A DNA stretch of 64,000 bases from REEB95 sp035632055 (GCA_035632055.1 DASQHO010000054.1:1-64000), one strand, 5' to 3'. Positions 15,128 through 24,611 are shown, counted from the stretch's first letter. Numbers and translations are program-made. Notes: generated by a model from the letters alone, not told the origin.

Positions 15128-16617
15128 GCGAACAGGCCGTGCAGGTACCAGCGCGATGCTTCGCCGGCGCCTTGGCGATAGAGCCAGAAGCGGCCGCCAT
15201 CTTCATCCTCGACGCGGTAATAATCGCGCGTCTCGCGCGCTGCGGGTGCGGCATTACGCCACCATTCGGCGGCGATGCGCTCGGGTCCTTCGGCGCAGTG
15301 AACGCAATGGCGAACGTGTCGCCAGGTGAAGTGCAGTGGTGCTTCCTCAGGTGTCGCTGCCTCGGCTTCGATCGCCTCGGGATTGGCGAACAGGCGTAGT
15401 GGCCGGCGCATGCCGTTGGGCCAGCGCAGATTGTGCGCAGCCGTATTCGGCGCGACACGGCGCTGGGCGCGTTCGGGCCGATGGCTTTCGACCGGCGCCA
15501 GGGCGAAGACGTTGGCCGCGCCTAAGCGGTTGGCGAGACGGTCGAGCAGCACGGCCAAGTCACCGGGCTGTGCATCGTCGCGCGTCAGCGTCGGTTGCTC
15601 GGGCGCCAGCGGTTCGAGCGCGATCGGGCTCAGCACCATGCCATCCATGCCTTCGCCGGGATCGAGCAGCGACAGTTTCCCGGCGAAGAGCCGGGCCAGA
15701 TGAGCAGGATCGCGCGATGGCCGGCCGGTGCCGATGCGGGCGCGTGCCGTGCTGCCGTCGGTGCGGAATCCAAAACACTCGAGGCCACGCACGCCCAGCT
15801 CTTCAACAGCAAGCCGCGCACACAAGGATTCGATCAGGCGCTGCAAGGTGACGGCGATATCCTCCAACTGCAGCAACGGTTCGGCAAAGTCGCGGCGCTC
15901 GCGCCAGGGCGGTACTTCGCGCAGCGGCGAGATCGGCTCGCAGACACGGCCAAGCGCCTGATCGAGCCGGCGGCAAAACCCATCGCCGAAACGGCGCGTC
16001 AGCGCGGCACGCGACAAATCGTAAAGCGCACCGATCGTGTCCAGACCCAGCCGACGCAACGTCGCGACCGTCTCGGGCATCAACCGCAACGCTTCGACCG
16101 GCAGGTCGGCGAGCGCTGCGCGTTCTGTTGCCGATGTGGCGATAGTGCCGGGCGCGAAATGCGCTAGCGCCCAGGCAGCGCCAGGCGTGCCGGCAACAGC
16201 GACATGCGCCGTGAAGCCCTGGCGCGCAAGCCGCGCGATGAGTTCCGTGAGCAATGCTGTCTCGCCACCGAATAACGGTGCGCAGCCGGTGAGATCGAGA
16301 AAAACACCATCGTCAGAGGCGGGCGCCGTCACCGGCGTGTAGCGCATGCACCATTGCGCGATGCCGTCGATTGCACGCGTGATGGCCGTCGGATCGAAGG
16401 GTGCCACTGCAAGATCGCTGGTCAGCGCGCGCGCATCGGCGAGCGTCTGTCCCGGCACGATGCCGCTGGCTTGGGCCAGTACGTCAGGTGCGGCGACGAA
16501 CAGGCGCTTTGCCTGCTCGGCAATCAGCGCCACGGGCCGATCGGCCCAGTCCGGACGATGCCGGCGCGCCAGGTCGCTTGCCAGATACGGCAACCAGATC
16601 GAAGCGATGCGTCGCAT
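15124..16617 (-). CDS. imuB: ImuB, Y-family polymerase-like mutasome protein
   Basis: The 497-residue protein begins RRIASIWLPYLASDLARR, the ImuB version of the Y-family N-terminus in which catalytic acidic residues are lost, and continues with DDGVFLDLTGCAPLFGGE. ImuB does not polymerise. In the known systems it binds the beta clamp and recruits DnaE2 and ImuA. ATG 16617 gives the conserved N-terminus; a longer frame upstream lies inside imuA. Its 5' end overlaps imuA by 134 bases in another frame, and it overlaps dnaE2 by four bases, so the three products are tightly coupled. Confidence 0.93.
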   Translation of the reverse strand: MRRIASIWLPYLASDLARRHRPDWADRPVALIAEQAKRLFVAAPDVLAQASGIVPGQTLADARALTSDLAVAPFDPTAITRAIDGIAQWCMRYTPVTAPASDDGVFLDLTGCAPLFGGETALLTELIARLARQGFTAHVAVAGTPGAAWALAHFAPGTIATSATERAALADLPVEALRLMPETVATLRRLGLDTIGALYDLSRAALTRRFGDGFCRRLDQALGRVCEPISPLREVPPWRERRDFAEPLLQLEDIAVTLQRLIESLCARLAVEELGVRGLECFGFRTDGSTARARIGTGRPSRDPAHLARLFAGKLSLLDPGEGMDGMVLSPIALEPLAPEQPTLTRDDAQPGDLAVLLDRLANRLGAANVFALAPVESHRPERAQRRVAPNTAAHNLRWPNGMRRPLRLFANPEAIEAEAATPEEAPLHFTWRHVRHCVHCAEGPERIAAEWWRNAAPAARETRDYYRVEDEDGGRFWLYRQGAGEASRWYLHGLFA

Positions 16618-17209
16618 TGTTCCACTCCACCAGCCAGGTTCCGGATGCGCCGTTGCGGCAACGCGCGAGTTCGATATGCCAGGCGCCACCGGGTGCCGAC
16701 GTTGCGCGCCAGCGTGTCATGCCGACGCTGGCGCTGGGTACTCGCGGCGGCAACAGTAGCAACGCGGCAGTCGCGTGCGCTTCCGCCGCGAGCTGCAGAC
16801 GGCGCGCGGCAATCGGCGGCGACATCTCGGCCTCGCCGATCACCGCGGCAAACACGCCGCCACGCAACGCTTCTTCCATCGTCCACAGCGCATCTCGCGT
16901 TTGGCGCGGATTGACGACGACGAGCCGCGCTGGATCGAGTCCGCAGGCAGCCAGACCGGGTCCGTAAAGCGTACCGGCCTCGCGCAACGCCATAAGCGGC
17001 ATGCACCACAGGACGCGGCCGTATCCGCCGGCGAGCGCTCCGGCGAGCGTGGCGACAAAGCCGCTCGCTGCCGCATCGCCCGCAATTTCGTGCAGGCCGG
17101 CACGCGGCAGCGCGGGCAAGGCGCCCAGCGGCAGCACGCCCGCTTGCGACGCTTCCGCGGCGCGCGCGAGACGGGCCTTCAACGCGGCAAGCTCCAGCCG
17201 TTGCACCAT
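16484..17209 (-). CDS. imuA: ImuA, mutasome RecA-like protein
   Basis: This 241-residue protein shows the ImuA pattern: LPALPRAGLHEIAGDA near residues 28-43, a long Ala/Gly-rich RecA/SulA-like core (GYGRVLWCMPLMALREAG), then PRVPSASVGMTRWRATSAPG. It is required with ImuB for DnaE2-dependent mutagenesis. The start at 17209 has GGGAGG seven bases upstream. A frame-compatible ATG at 17242 overlaps the SOS box itself and lacks an equally good site, so 17209 is preferred. It leads the imuA-imuB-dnaE2 operon. Confidence 0.9.
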   Translation of the reverse strand: MVQRLELAALKARLARAAEASQAGVLPLGALPALPRAGLHEIAGDAAASGFVATLAGALAGGYGRVLWCMPLMALREAGTLYGPGLAACGLDPARLVVVNPRQTRDALWTMEEALRGGVFAAVIGEAEMSPPIAARRLQLAAEAHATAALLLLPPRVPSASVGMTRWRATSAPGGAWHIELARCRNGASGTWLVEWNNATHRFDLVAVSGKRPGAPASSGLGRSARGADCRAGKAPVRRRT

Positions 17210-17236
17210 AGGGAAGCCTCCCGGCCGGGTCCCTTT

Positions 17237-17251
17237 GTTCATGAATTGTTC
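17237..17251 (-). promoter_or_regulatory. LexA-type SOS box before imuA
   Basis: GTTC (17237-17240), seven bases, GTTC (17248-17251) is the exact alphaproteobacterial LexA consensus GTTC-N7-GTTC; on the coding strand it reads GAAC-N7-GAAC. It ends 27 bases upstream of the imuA start at 17209, a normal position for a repressor site, and shows that the cassette is DNA-damage inducible. Confidence 0.8.
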
Positions 17252-17326
17252 CTATTAATTCCTGCTTGTCGCCGTCCCGTCAAGCCACGGCTAAATAATT
17301 GATTCTAGGCTGGTTTCTTGGGTGCG

Positions 17327-18109
17327 TTAGCCCGTGAGGCCGAGAAACAGCTTCAACGCATTCCAGAATCCCTCTGGATCCTGGATGTGCGGCGAATGCC
17401 CGCAATGCGGCATCTCGACCAGCTGGGCGCCGGGAATCGTCGCGGCGATCTCGTGCGACAGCGCCGGCGGCGTCGCGGTGTCCTTGAGGCCGACGATGAC
17501 CAACGTCGGATTGCGAATCGACTTGATCGCATCGCGCAGATCGAGCGCCGCGAGCGCGCGGCACGCGGCGGCAAAGCGCTGCGGATTCATCGCCAGCAAC
17601 GCAGCCCGGCGCTGCGCCGCGATTTCGGGATGCGCCGCAAGAAAATCTGCCGGAAACATACGCACGAGTGCGGCCTCGAGCACGGCCGCCATGCCGCCGC
17701 TTTCGACCGCCGTGGCCATCTTTTCGAAGGCCGGTTTGCCCGCTTCGGGAATCGCGGCGCCGGTGTCGACCAGAACCAGACGATCGAACTTACCGCCATG
17801 ACGCACTGCGAGCGCCACCGCGACGAAGCCGCCAAAGCCGTTGCCGAGCACGTCGGTCTCCGCCGGCTTCAGGCCGAAGCGCGGTAAATTCTCCGCGATC
17901 CGGTCGGCGAAATCCTCGATCCGCGGACCGGCCGGTGCCGAGCCGCCGAATCCCGGCAGGTCAACCAGTACGACGCGGCGTTCGCGCGCCAGGCGCGGCG
18001 TCACGCGGTCGAATGCCCTGCGATCCGACAGCAGCGAATGGAGCAGAACGAGGGCCCGGCCGCTGCCGGATTCAATGACGTCGAGCTTGGTTTGTGCGGC
18101 CGTATCCAT
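17327..18109 (-). CDS. alpha/beta hydrolase fold protein with a substituted nucleophile
   Basis: The 260-residue protein has the fold of enol-lactone hydrolase-like enzymes: oxyanion region LLHSLLSD, strand ending VDLPGFGGS, acid-loop VGLKD and catalytic-type histidine in HCGHSPHIQDP. The nucleophile elbow reads LGNGFGG where LGNSFGG or LGNSMGG is expected, so glycine (G91) stands in place of the serine. Asp and His remain. One base change (AGC to GGC) would explain it. It may be non-hydrolytic or inactive. ATG 18109 follows AAGGAGCG. It is divergent from an MFS transporter of a molybdenum-hydroxylase cluster. Confidence 0.8.
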   Translation of the reverse strand: MDTAAQTKLDVIESGSGRALVLLHSLLSDRRAFDRVTPRLARERRVVLVDLPGFGGSAPAGPRIEDFADRIAENLPRFGLKPAETDVLGNGFGGFVAVALAVRHGGKFDRLVLVDTGAAIPEAGKPAFEKMATAVESGGMAAVLEAALVRMFPADFLAAHPEIAAQRRAALLAMNPQRFAAACRALAALDLRDAIKSIRNPTLVIVGLKDTATPPALSHEIAATIPGAQLVEMPHCGHSPHIQDPEGFWNALKLFLGLTG

Positions 18110-18216
18110 CGCGCTCCTTACCCGTGCCATGGCAATCGGACAGGGTTTCCGCTAGCGTTATAGGCAATACGGCAGCAAAGCCGCACACAATAAATCTTAG
18201 GGAGGGGGTTCACCCG

Positions 18217-19578
18217 ATGTCAGCACTGGCCAATTCCGGCGCTCGTCTCGATCGCCTGCCGATTTCCGCCTGGCACTATCGTATCTTCTGGCTGATCGGC
18301 GCCGGCATGTTTTTCGACGGTTACGATCTCTATATCGCCGGCCCGGTTCTGGGCACGACGGTGAAGTCCGGTTTTTCGACGTTGGCGCAAAACGGCTGGT
18401 TCCTGTCGCTGACGTTCATCGGAATGACACTCGGTTCGCTGGCGGCGGGATTTCTTGGCGACCGCTACGGGCGGCGCTTCACCTATCAGTTCAACCTGAT
18501 GATCTTCGGTCTCGCATCGCTGGCTGCGGCCGTCGCACCCGACATCAACTGGCTCAACGGGCTACGCTTCGTCATGGGCTTCGGTCTCGGCGCCGAGATC
18601 GTCGTCGGCTACGGCACCATGACCGAGTTCGTTCCGCCGCAGACGCGCGGCAAATGGATGGCGTTCATGGCCTTCGTGGTCGTCTCCGGATTGCCGGTCA
18701 CGGCGGTGCTGGCGCGACTAATCATTCCGAGCTTCGGCTGGCGGCCGCTCTTCGTAGTCGCCGGCATCGGCGCGCTGATCGTCTGGTATCTGCGCAAAAA
18801 CCTGCCAGAATCGCCGCGCTGGCTCGAAACCCAGGGCCGAATGAAGGAGGCCGACGAACTGCTACAGCGCATCGAGGCAGACGTCTCGGGCGGTAAACCA
18901 TTGCCCCCGCCAGCGCCGGCCAAGCCGCTCGAAGCCTTCACGCTGGCGTCGCTTGCCGGACCCAAGCTGCTGCCGCTGATGGTTGTCGGCAGTGTCGTGC
19001 TCATCACCATCAACGCGTTGATCTTCGGCTTCGTCAATTGGCTGCCGACCTTCTTCGTCAAGCAGGGAATGAGCGTGACACAATCGCTCACTTACACGCT
19101 GGCGATCGTTTCGGGCTCGCTGATCGGTTGCGCGCTCGGCGCGTTTTCCGCCGACCGGCTCGGCCGCAAGTTCACCATCATCGGCGGCTCGGTCTGGTGC
19201 ATCGTGCTGGGCGCGATCTATCCGTTCATGAAGCAGCCCGAGGCGGTGCTTGGCGTCGGTTTCGTGCTGATCGTCGGCATCTATGTGCTCACCTCGATCC
19301 TCTACGGTGTCTATACATCAGAGCTGTTCCCGACGGAGGTCCGCCTGCGGGCGAATGGTATCTGCAATATGTTTGGCCGCGGCGCGACCATCGTCACGCC
19401 ACTGCTAGTGGTCGCGCTATTCCAGACCTGGGGCGTCACCGGCGTGCTGGCGATGATGATCGGCCTGTTGGTGATTCAGATCGTCGTGGTCTGGGCGTGG
19501 GGCATCGAGCCGGCAAAACGCCGTCTTGAGGATTTGGGGGCCGGCGGCGGCGAAGCCAAGGCGCGCGTCATCGCCTGA
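18217..19578 (+). CDS. MFS transporter, aromatic-acid/sugar porter-like
   Basis: The 453-residue protein has twelve predicted membrane helices and MFS motifs: FFDGYDLYIAGP in helix 1, GDRYGRRFT between helices 2 and 3, and NLPESPRWL before the central loop. The DGYDL element is frequent in transporters for aromatic acids and similar anions. The start at 18217 follows GGGAGGGGG. It is 28 bases upstream of the molybdenum hydroxylase genes and likely imports their substrate. The substrate itself cannot be read from the sequence. Confidence 0.85.
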   Translation: MSALANSGARLDRLPISAWHYRIFWLIGAGMFFDGYDLYIAGPVLGTTVKSGFSTLAQNGWFLSLTFIGMTLGSLAAGFLGDRYGRRFTYQFNLMIFGLASLAAAVAPDINWLNGLRFVMGFGLGAEIVVGYGTMTEFVPPQTRGKWMAFMAFVVVSGLPVTAVLARLIIPSFGWRPLFVVAGIGALIVWYLRKNLPESPRWLETQGRMKEADELLQRIEADVSGGKPLPPPAPAKPLEAFTLASLAGPKLLPLMVVGSVVLITINALIFGFVNWLPTFFVKQGMSVTQSLTYTLAIVSGSLIGCALGAFSADRLGRKFTIIGGSVWCIVLGAIYPFMKQPEAVLGVGFVLIVGIYVLTSILYGVYTSELFPTEVRLRANGICNMFGRGATIVTPLLVVALFQTWGVTGVLAMMIGLLVIQIVVVWAWGIEPAKRRLEDLGAGGGEAKARVIA

Positions 19579-19606
19579 CGCCAGCTGGATTGGTGGTGTT
19601 CGCGTG

Positions 19607-20476
19607 ATGCCGTTCGATCTAGTCGAACCATCGTCGCTCAGTGAAGCGATCAAGTTGCTCGACCCCGATGACCCCGCGGTGCGGCCGTTGGCCGGCGGCA
19701 CGGCGCTGATGTTGCTGATGAAGTCCGGCTTCTTCCGACCAAAGCGGCTCGTCAGTTTGTGCGCTGCTGGCGATCGCTTGGAACGCATCCACGTCGAATC
19801 GGATGGCGGATTGCGCATCGGTGCGATGACGCGGCTCGCTTCGCTCGAGCGCTCGATCGAGCTGCGGCGCAATTGCCCGGTGATTGGTCACACGTTGCGG
19901 ACATTGTCGAACGTGCGTGTGCGCAATGTGGCGACGCTCGGCGGCCATCTCGCCCATGCCGATCCGCACAGCGACTTGCCACCGGTGTTGATCGCGCTCG
20001 ACGCTGAGTTAGTACTCGCCGGTCCGCGCGGAGAGCGCACCGTGGCAGTCGAAGGCTTCGCAACCGGCCTCTATGAGACCCGGTGCAAGGGCGACGAGCT
20101 GATCGTCGAAGCCGTGATTCCGCCGGTTGGCGGCAAGCGGGCGGCTTACCTCAAATGCACCACCCGCTCCGCCGACGATTGGCCGGCGCTTGGTGTAGCC
20201 GTCGTCTGGGAAGATTCCGGCGGCATGATCAAGTCGCCGCGGATCGTGCTTGGTGCCGCGACCGAAACGCCGACGCGACTCAAAGTGGCCGAAGGTGCGA
20301 TCGCCGGACGGACACTCGACGACGCACTGCTCGCGCGCGTCGGTGCGGCGGCCGCCGAGGAGGCCGATGTCGTCGGCGATGCGCGCGGTTCGGTTGCCTA
20401 CAAGAAACAGCTGGTGAAAGTCTTCGTCGGACGCGCATTGCGCGCAGCTCAAGCGCACAGCGGCGGTACGGCATGA
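19607..20476 (+). CDS. molybdenum hydroxylase FAD-binding subunit
   Basis: The 289-residue subunit carries the FAD-binding motifs of the CoxM/xanthine-dehydrogenase middle-subunit family: PLAGGTALM (about residues 34-42) and TLGGHLAHADPHSDLP (about 110-125). It passes electrons from the iron-sulphur subunit to an acceptor. Its TGA overlaps the ATG of the large subunit by four bases. The start is taken at ATG 19607, since the upstream in-frame extension overlaps the transporter gene. It forms one complex with the next two genes. Confidence 0.9.
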   Translation: MPFDLVEPSSLSEAIKLLDPDDPAVRPLAGGTALMLLMKSGFFRPKRLVSLCAAGDRLERIHVESDGGLRIGAMTRLASLERSIELRRNCPVIGHTLRTLSNVRVRNVATLGGHLAHADPHSDLPPVLIALDAELVLAGPRGERTVAVEGFATGLYETRCKGDELIVEAVIPPVGGKRAAYLKCTTRSADDWPALGVAVVWEDSGGMIKSPRIVLGAATETPTRLKVAEGAIAGRTLDDALLARVGAAAAEEADVVGDARGSVAYKKQLVKVFVGRALRAAQAHSGGTA

Positions 20477-22743
20477 ACGCAACGGCAAAAGCCGGCCAAG
20501 TCGGACGCTCGCTACCGCGGCTCGAGGGTCGCGCCAAGGTGACCGGCCACGCCGAGTACGTACACAACTGGCAAGTGCCTGGCATGCTGCACGGCAAGAT
20601 ATTCCGCAGCGCCATCGCGCACGGCCGCATCCGGCACGTCGAGGTCGACGCAGCGCGTCGTGTCTCCGGTGTCCATGCGGTGTTCGTCAGCGACGATGTT
20701 CGCCGAGTGATTCCAAATCCCTATTACGGGCCGGCCTTCCACGATCAGCCGATCCTGGCGATCGACAAGGTGCGGCACGTCGGCGAGCCAGTCGCCGTCG
20801 TGCTAGCCGAGGATCCGCACATCGCCGAAGAGGCCGCGCGGCTGATCGTGGCGGAGTACGACGAGCTTCCGGCCGTGACCGACGAAGTCGAAGCGATGAC
20901 GTCGAACGTCATCGTCCACGATGTCCTCAAGCCTGCCGGCACATTTCCCGATCTGAAACATCTCGAAGGCCGCAAAGGCACCAATCTCGCACTCGATTTC
21001 CGACTGCGTCGCGGCGACGTAAGGTCGGCCTTTGCTGCCGCGGAGCATGTCTTCGAGCATACGTTCCGCACGCAGCCGGTGATGCATACGCCGCTTGAGC
21101 CGTTCGTTTCCGCGGCAGAGCCCGGCGACGGTACGCTCACGATCTATACCGCGTCTCAAAGCCCGTCCTTCGTGCGCATCGAAATTGCACGATTGCTCGG
21201 CTGGCCGGAGAACCACGTGCGCGTCAAGACCGCTTTCCTTGGCGGCGGCTTCGGCGCGAAACTCTACATCAAGCTCGAGGCGCTGGTTGCGGCGCTGGCG
21301 CTGCTGACGCGCCGCCCGGTGAAGATTTCGCTGGCGATGGACGAGCAGTTTTTCACCATCACCAAGCATCCTTCGACCTTCCGCATCAAAAGCGCGGTGA
21401 GCAAGGACGGACGCGTCACTGCGCGGGAGTGCGAAGTGTGGTGGAACGGCGGCGCCTATGCCGATATCGGCCCGCGTGTGACGCAGAAATCCGGTTTCAC
21501 GGCGGCGGGTCCCTACGACATCGAAAACGTCTCCATCGATTCCTATGCGCTTTACACCAATCGTCCGCCGGCCGGAGCGCTGCGCGGCTTCGGTATCCCT
21601 CAGCTGGTGTGGGCCTATGAGAGCCACACAGACATGATCGCGCGTGCGCTCGGCATTGATCCGATCGACTTCCGCCGCCGCAATTTTCTGCGCGATGGGC
21701 GGCCGCAAGCGACTGGCACGGTGATGCAAGACGCCGCCACCGGCAAGGTACTCGACCGGTTGGTCGAACGCATCGGCTGGGGACGGCCGTTCGACCGCGG
21801 ACAAGGCAACCTCAAGCGCGGTCGCGGCATTGCCATCGGCTTCAAGGCGTCAATCGCGCCAACCACTTCGGTTGCGATCGTCAACCTCTACGCCGATGGC
21901 AGCTGTGCGCTCTATTGCAGCACGGTCGATATGGGCCAGGGCTCCGATACGGCGATGGCGCAGATCGCGGCCGAAGTGCTCGACATACCGGCCGAAACCG
22001 TGCGCGTTGTGCATCCGGACACCGACGTCACGCCTTACGATATGGCGACGCTCGGCTCGCGCTCGACCTTTCATATGGGCAACGCGGTCAAGCGCGCCGC
22101 CGAGGACGCGCGCGCCAAGGTCGACGCGCTCAAAGCGGAGCTCGACCTCCCGCCGGGCAGCAATATTCCACTGCCGGAACTTTTCCGCCGCAAATACGGC
22201 ATGCAGGCCGGTAACATCATCGGTATTGGCAGCTTTATACCGAGCTACGCGTCGCCCGATCACGATACCGGCCTGACGCCGAATGCGACGCCGTTCTGGA
22301 TGGTCGGCGGCACCGGCGCCGAGGTTGAAGTCGACACCGAAACCGGGCACGTGCGCGTGATGCGCCTGATCAACGTTGCCGATCTTGGTACGCCGATCAA
22401 TCTACGGATCGTCGAGACGCAGCTCTCAGGCGGCGCGATTATGCAACTCGGCTTCACTATGCAGGAGCGCATGGAATTCGCCGAAGGACAGCTGCTCAAT
22501 CCCAATCTCGCCGACTACAAGATACCGGGCATGCGTGACCTGCCGGCGCGGATCGAGAACGAGGCGGTCGCGGCGGAACAACGCAACGGACCATTTGGCG
22601 CAAAAGGAGTCGGGGAGACAGCAACCTTCGGCGTCTCGCCGGCAATCGCCAATGCCATCGACGACGCAGTTGGTGTGCGTCTGACAGAACTGCCGCTGAC
22701 ACCAGAAGCAGTCTATCGCGCGCTGACGAAAGCAGGCCGATGA
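20473..22743 (+). CDS. molybdenum hydroxylase large (molybdopterin) subunit
   Basis: The 756-residue protein has the aldehyde oxidase/xanthine dehydrogenase N- and C-terminal domains. Visible motifs are GGGFGAK, the active-site loop GALRGFGIPQ and, near the C-terminus, GAKGVGE with the catalytic glutamate. The loop is of the general hydroxylase type and not AYxCSFR of CO dehydrogenase, so the substrate is probably an N-heterocycle, aldehyde or aromatic CoA-type compound. It is coupled to the FAD subunit (ATGA) and to the iron-sulphur subunit (ATGA). Confidence 0.92.
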   Translation: MNATAKAGQVGRSLPRLEGRAKVTGHAEYVHNWQVPGMLHGKIFRSAIAHGRIRHVEVDAARRVSGVHAVFVSDDVRRVIPNPYYGPAFHDQPILAIDKVRHVGEPVAVVLAEDPHIAEEAARLIVAEYDELPAVTDEVEAMTSNVIVHDVLKPAGTFPDLKHLEGRKGTNLALDFRLRRGDVRSAFAAAEHVFEHTFRTQPVMHTPLEPFVSAAEPGDGTLTIYTASQSPSFVRIEIARLLGWPENHVRVKTAFLGGGFGAKLYIKLEALVAALALLTRRPVKISLAMDEQFFTITKHPSTFRIKSAVSKDGRVTARECEVWWNGGAYADIGPRVTQKSGFTAAGPYDIENVSIDSYALYTNRPPAGALRGFGIPQLVWAYESHTDMIARALGIDPIDFRRRNFLRDGRPQATGTVMQDAATGKVLDRLVERIGWGRPFDRGQGNLKRGRGIAIGFKASIAPTTSVAIVNLYADGSCALYCSTVDMGQGSDTAMAQIAAEVLDIPAETVRVVHPDTDVTPYDMATLGSRSTFHMGNAVKRAAEDARAKVDALKAELDLPPGSNIPLPELFRRKYGMQAGNIIGIGSFIPSYASPDHDTGLTPNATPFWMVGGTGAEVEVDTETGHVRVMRLINVADLGTPINLRIVETQLSGGAIMQLGFTMQERMEFAEGQLLNPNLADYKIPGMRDLPARIENEAVAAEQRNGPFGAKGVGETATFGVSPAIANAIDDAVGVRLTELPLTPEAVYRALTKAGR

Positions 22744-23222
22744 GCGCGACACGTCGCATCCGATTCACCCTCAACGGCCGATCGGTCACGGTCGAGATCG
22801 GCACGCACGAGACGCTGGTCGATGTCCTCCGCAGCCGTTTCGCGCTTTTTGGCGCGCGCGAGAGCTGCGGTCAGGGGCTGTGCGGCTGTTGCACGGTCGT
22901 CGTGGACGACCGCGCGATTTCAGGCTGCCTTTTCCTGGCGGCCAGGGTGGACGGCGCGCGGGTTGAGACGATCGAGGGGTTGGCAACAGGCGAACGACTC
23001 GATCCGGTGCAGGAAGCCTTCATCGAGTGCGGAGCCTTCCAATGTGGCTTCTGCACGCCGGGATTCGTGTTGATGACCAAGCAGTTGCTGGACGAAAACC
23101 CGGAACCCAGTGAAGACGAGATCAAGCACTACCTTTCTGGTAACCTGTGCCGGTGTGGTGCCTATCCAGAAATCATCGAGGCGGTCAGGGTCGCATCGCG
23201 TAAGCGCAAGAGCGGCGGCTGA
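22740..23222 (+). CDS. molybdenum hydroxylase [2Fe-2S] subunit
   Basis: The 160-residue protein binds two [2Fe-2S] clusters. The plant-ferredoxin type cluster uses the cysteines in CGQGLCGCC (about residues 42-50, with a further cysteine at about 62) and the second uses CGFC and CRCG (about 101-104 and 136-139). It transfers electrons from molybdenum to FAD. The order FAD-large-small is seen in several Mo hydroxylases. It is followed 28 bases later by a second MFS transporter. Confidence 0.93.
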   Translation: MSATRRIRFTLNGRSVTVEIGTHETLVDVLRSRFALFGARESCGQGLCGCCTVVVDDRAISGCLFLAARVDGARVETIEGLATGERLDPVQEAFIECGAFQCGFCTPGFVLMTKQLLDENPEPSEDEIKHYLSGNLCRCGAYPEIIEAVRVASRKRKSGG

Positions 23223-23250
23223 ATGACCGTCCCATTAGGGGAGGATCGTC

Positions 23251-24588
23251 ATGGCCATCAATGCTGATGTCTCAGGTCCGTGGTATCGCTCGCTCAATCG
23301 GAGCCAATGGAACACGTTGCTCGCCACCAATCTCGGCTGGTTGTTCGACGGTTATGAACTCTATGCGCTGATCCTGACGATCGGCGTCGCCCTGCATCAG
23401 CTGCTCGATCCCTCTCAATATGCGCGAATTCCGGTCTTCGCCGGCACGATTATCGCCACCACGCTGCTCGGCTGGGGCGTCGGCGGCATGATCGGCGGAG
23501 TCCTCGCCGACTACATCGGCCGCAAGCGCACCATGATGCTGGCGATCCTCGCCTATTCGCTGATGACCGGCTTGAGCGCTATCGCCTGGAGCTGGGAATC
23601 GTTCGCGGTCCTTCGCTTCATCGTCGGCGTGGCAATCGGTTCGGAATGGGCGACTGGCACTTCAATTACCGCGGAGCTCTGGCCTGACAAGGCGCGCGGC
23701 CGCGGCGCCGGACTCATGCAATGCGGTCTCGGTATCGGCTTCTTCGCGGCGTCGCTGATCTGGGTGTTCGTCGGGGCGCACGGTCCGGATGCATGGCGTT
23801 ACATGTATTTGATCGGCGTCGTGCCCGGACTGTTCACGCTGTGGATCCGGCGCGGTATTCCGGAATCGGCGGTGTGGGAGCGCACCGACAAACGCCGCAA
23901 GGCGGCGACTGAACGGAAGAGGGGCGGCGGCAAACTCGACGCCGCGGACCATGCGCTGACGCGTTTCACGTTGGTCGAACTATTTGCCGATCCGCCGGTG
24001 CGGCGGCGGCTCGTGGCTACGTTCCTGATGTCGTTGTCGACGACATTGGCGTGGTGGGGCATTTCGAGCTTCGTGCCGCCTTATGTCGCATCGGTTGCTG
24101 CCAAAGCCGGCCTATCAGGGCCGGTTTGGGCCGGTTACACCGGTATGGCCTACAACATAGGCGCGATCATCGGCTATGTCGGGGTCGGATTCCTCGCCGA
24201 CATCTACGGCCGCAAACCGGTGGTACTGGTGTTCTACGCGCTATCGCTGCTGATGACGCCGGTGCTGTTCCTGTGGACGCACGATTTGAACCTTCTGCTT
24301 TTGGTCGCGGCCGTGAACGGCTTCTTCACGCTCGGCCAATATTCCTGGATGCCGGTGTGGCTGCCGGAGTTATTCCCAACTTCGGTGCGCGCGACTGGCG
24401 TCGCTTTCGCGTTCAACGCGCCGCGCTTCGTCGCCTTCGTCGGGCCCCTGATTGCCGGAACGCTGATCGCCAATTTCGGCGGCTTCGGGAACGCTGCGGT
24501 CTCGATCAGCTTCATCTATATCGTCGGCTTTCTGGCAACCCTGTTGCTGCCGGAAACGCGCGGCAAGCCGCTGCCGGAGCGAATTTAG
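23251..24588 (+). CDS. MFS transporter
   Basis: The 445-residue protein has twelve predicted membrane helices and MFS motifs GWLFDGYELYAL (helix 1), ADYIGRKRTM (loop 2-3), RGIPESAVWERT and ADIYGRKPVV (loop 8-9). It follows the molybdenum hydroxylase genes with 28 bases spacing and GGGGAGG before the start. Two MFS genes around one hydroxylase suggest that one imports the substrate and the other handles product or an intermediate. The substrate is unknown. Confidence 0.85.
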   Translation: MAINADVSGPWYRSLNRSQWNTLLATNLGWLFDGYELYALILTIGVALHQLLDPSQYARIPVFAGTIIATTLLGWGVGGMIGGVLADYIGRKRTMMLAILAYSLMTGLSAIAWSWESFAVLRFIVGVAIGSEWATGTSITAELWPDKARGRGAGLMQCGLGIGFFAASLIWVFVGAHGPDAWRYMYLIGVVPGLFTLWIRRGIPESAVWERTDKRRKAATERKRGGGKLDAADHALTRFTLVELFADPPVRRRLVATFLMSLSTTLAWWGISSFVPPYVASVAAKAGLSGPVWAGYTGMAYNIGAIIGYVGVGFLADIYGRKPVVLVFYALSLLMTPVLFLWTHDLNLLLLVAAVNGFFTLGQYSWMPVWLPELFPTSVRATGVAFAFNAPRFVAFVGPLIAGTLIANFGGFGNAAVSISFIYIVGFLATLLLPETRGKPLPERI

Positions 24589-24611
24589 TTGGAGGTGACG
24601 GTTGCAGTCGG

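Noticed and set aside
20473..22743. Carbon monoxide dehydrogenase large subunit
   Set aside because: The active-site loop is GALRGFG and not AYxCSFR, so it is a general molybdenum hydroxylase and not a form I CO dehydrogenase.
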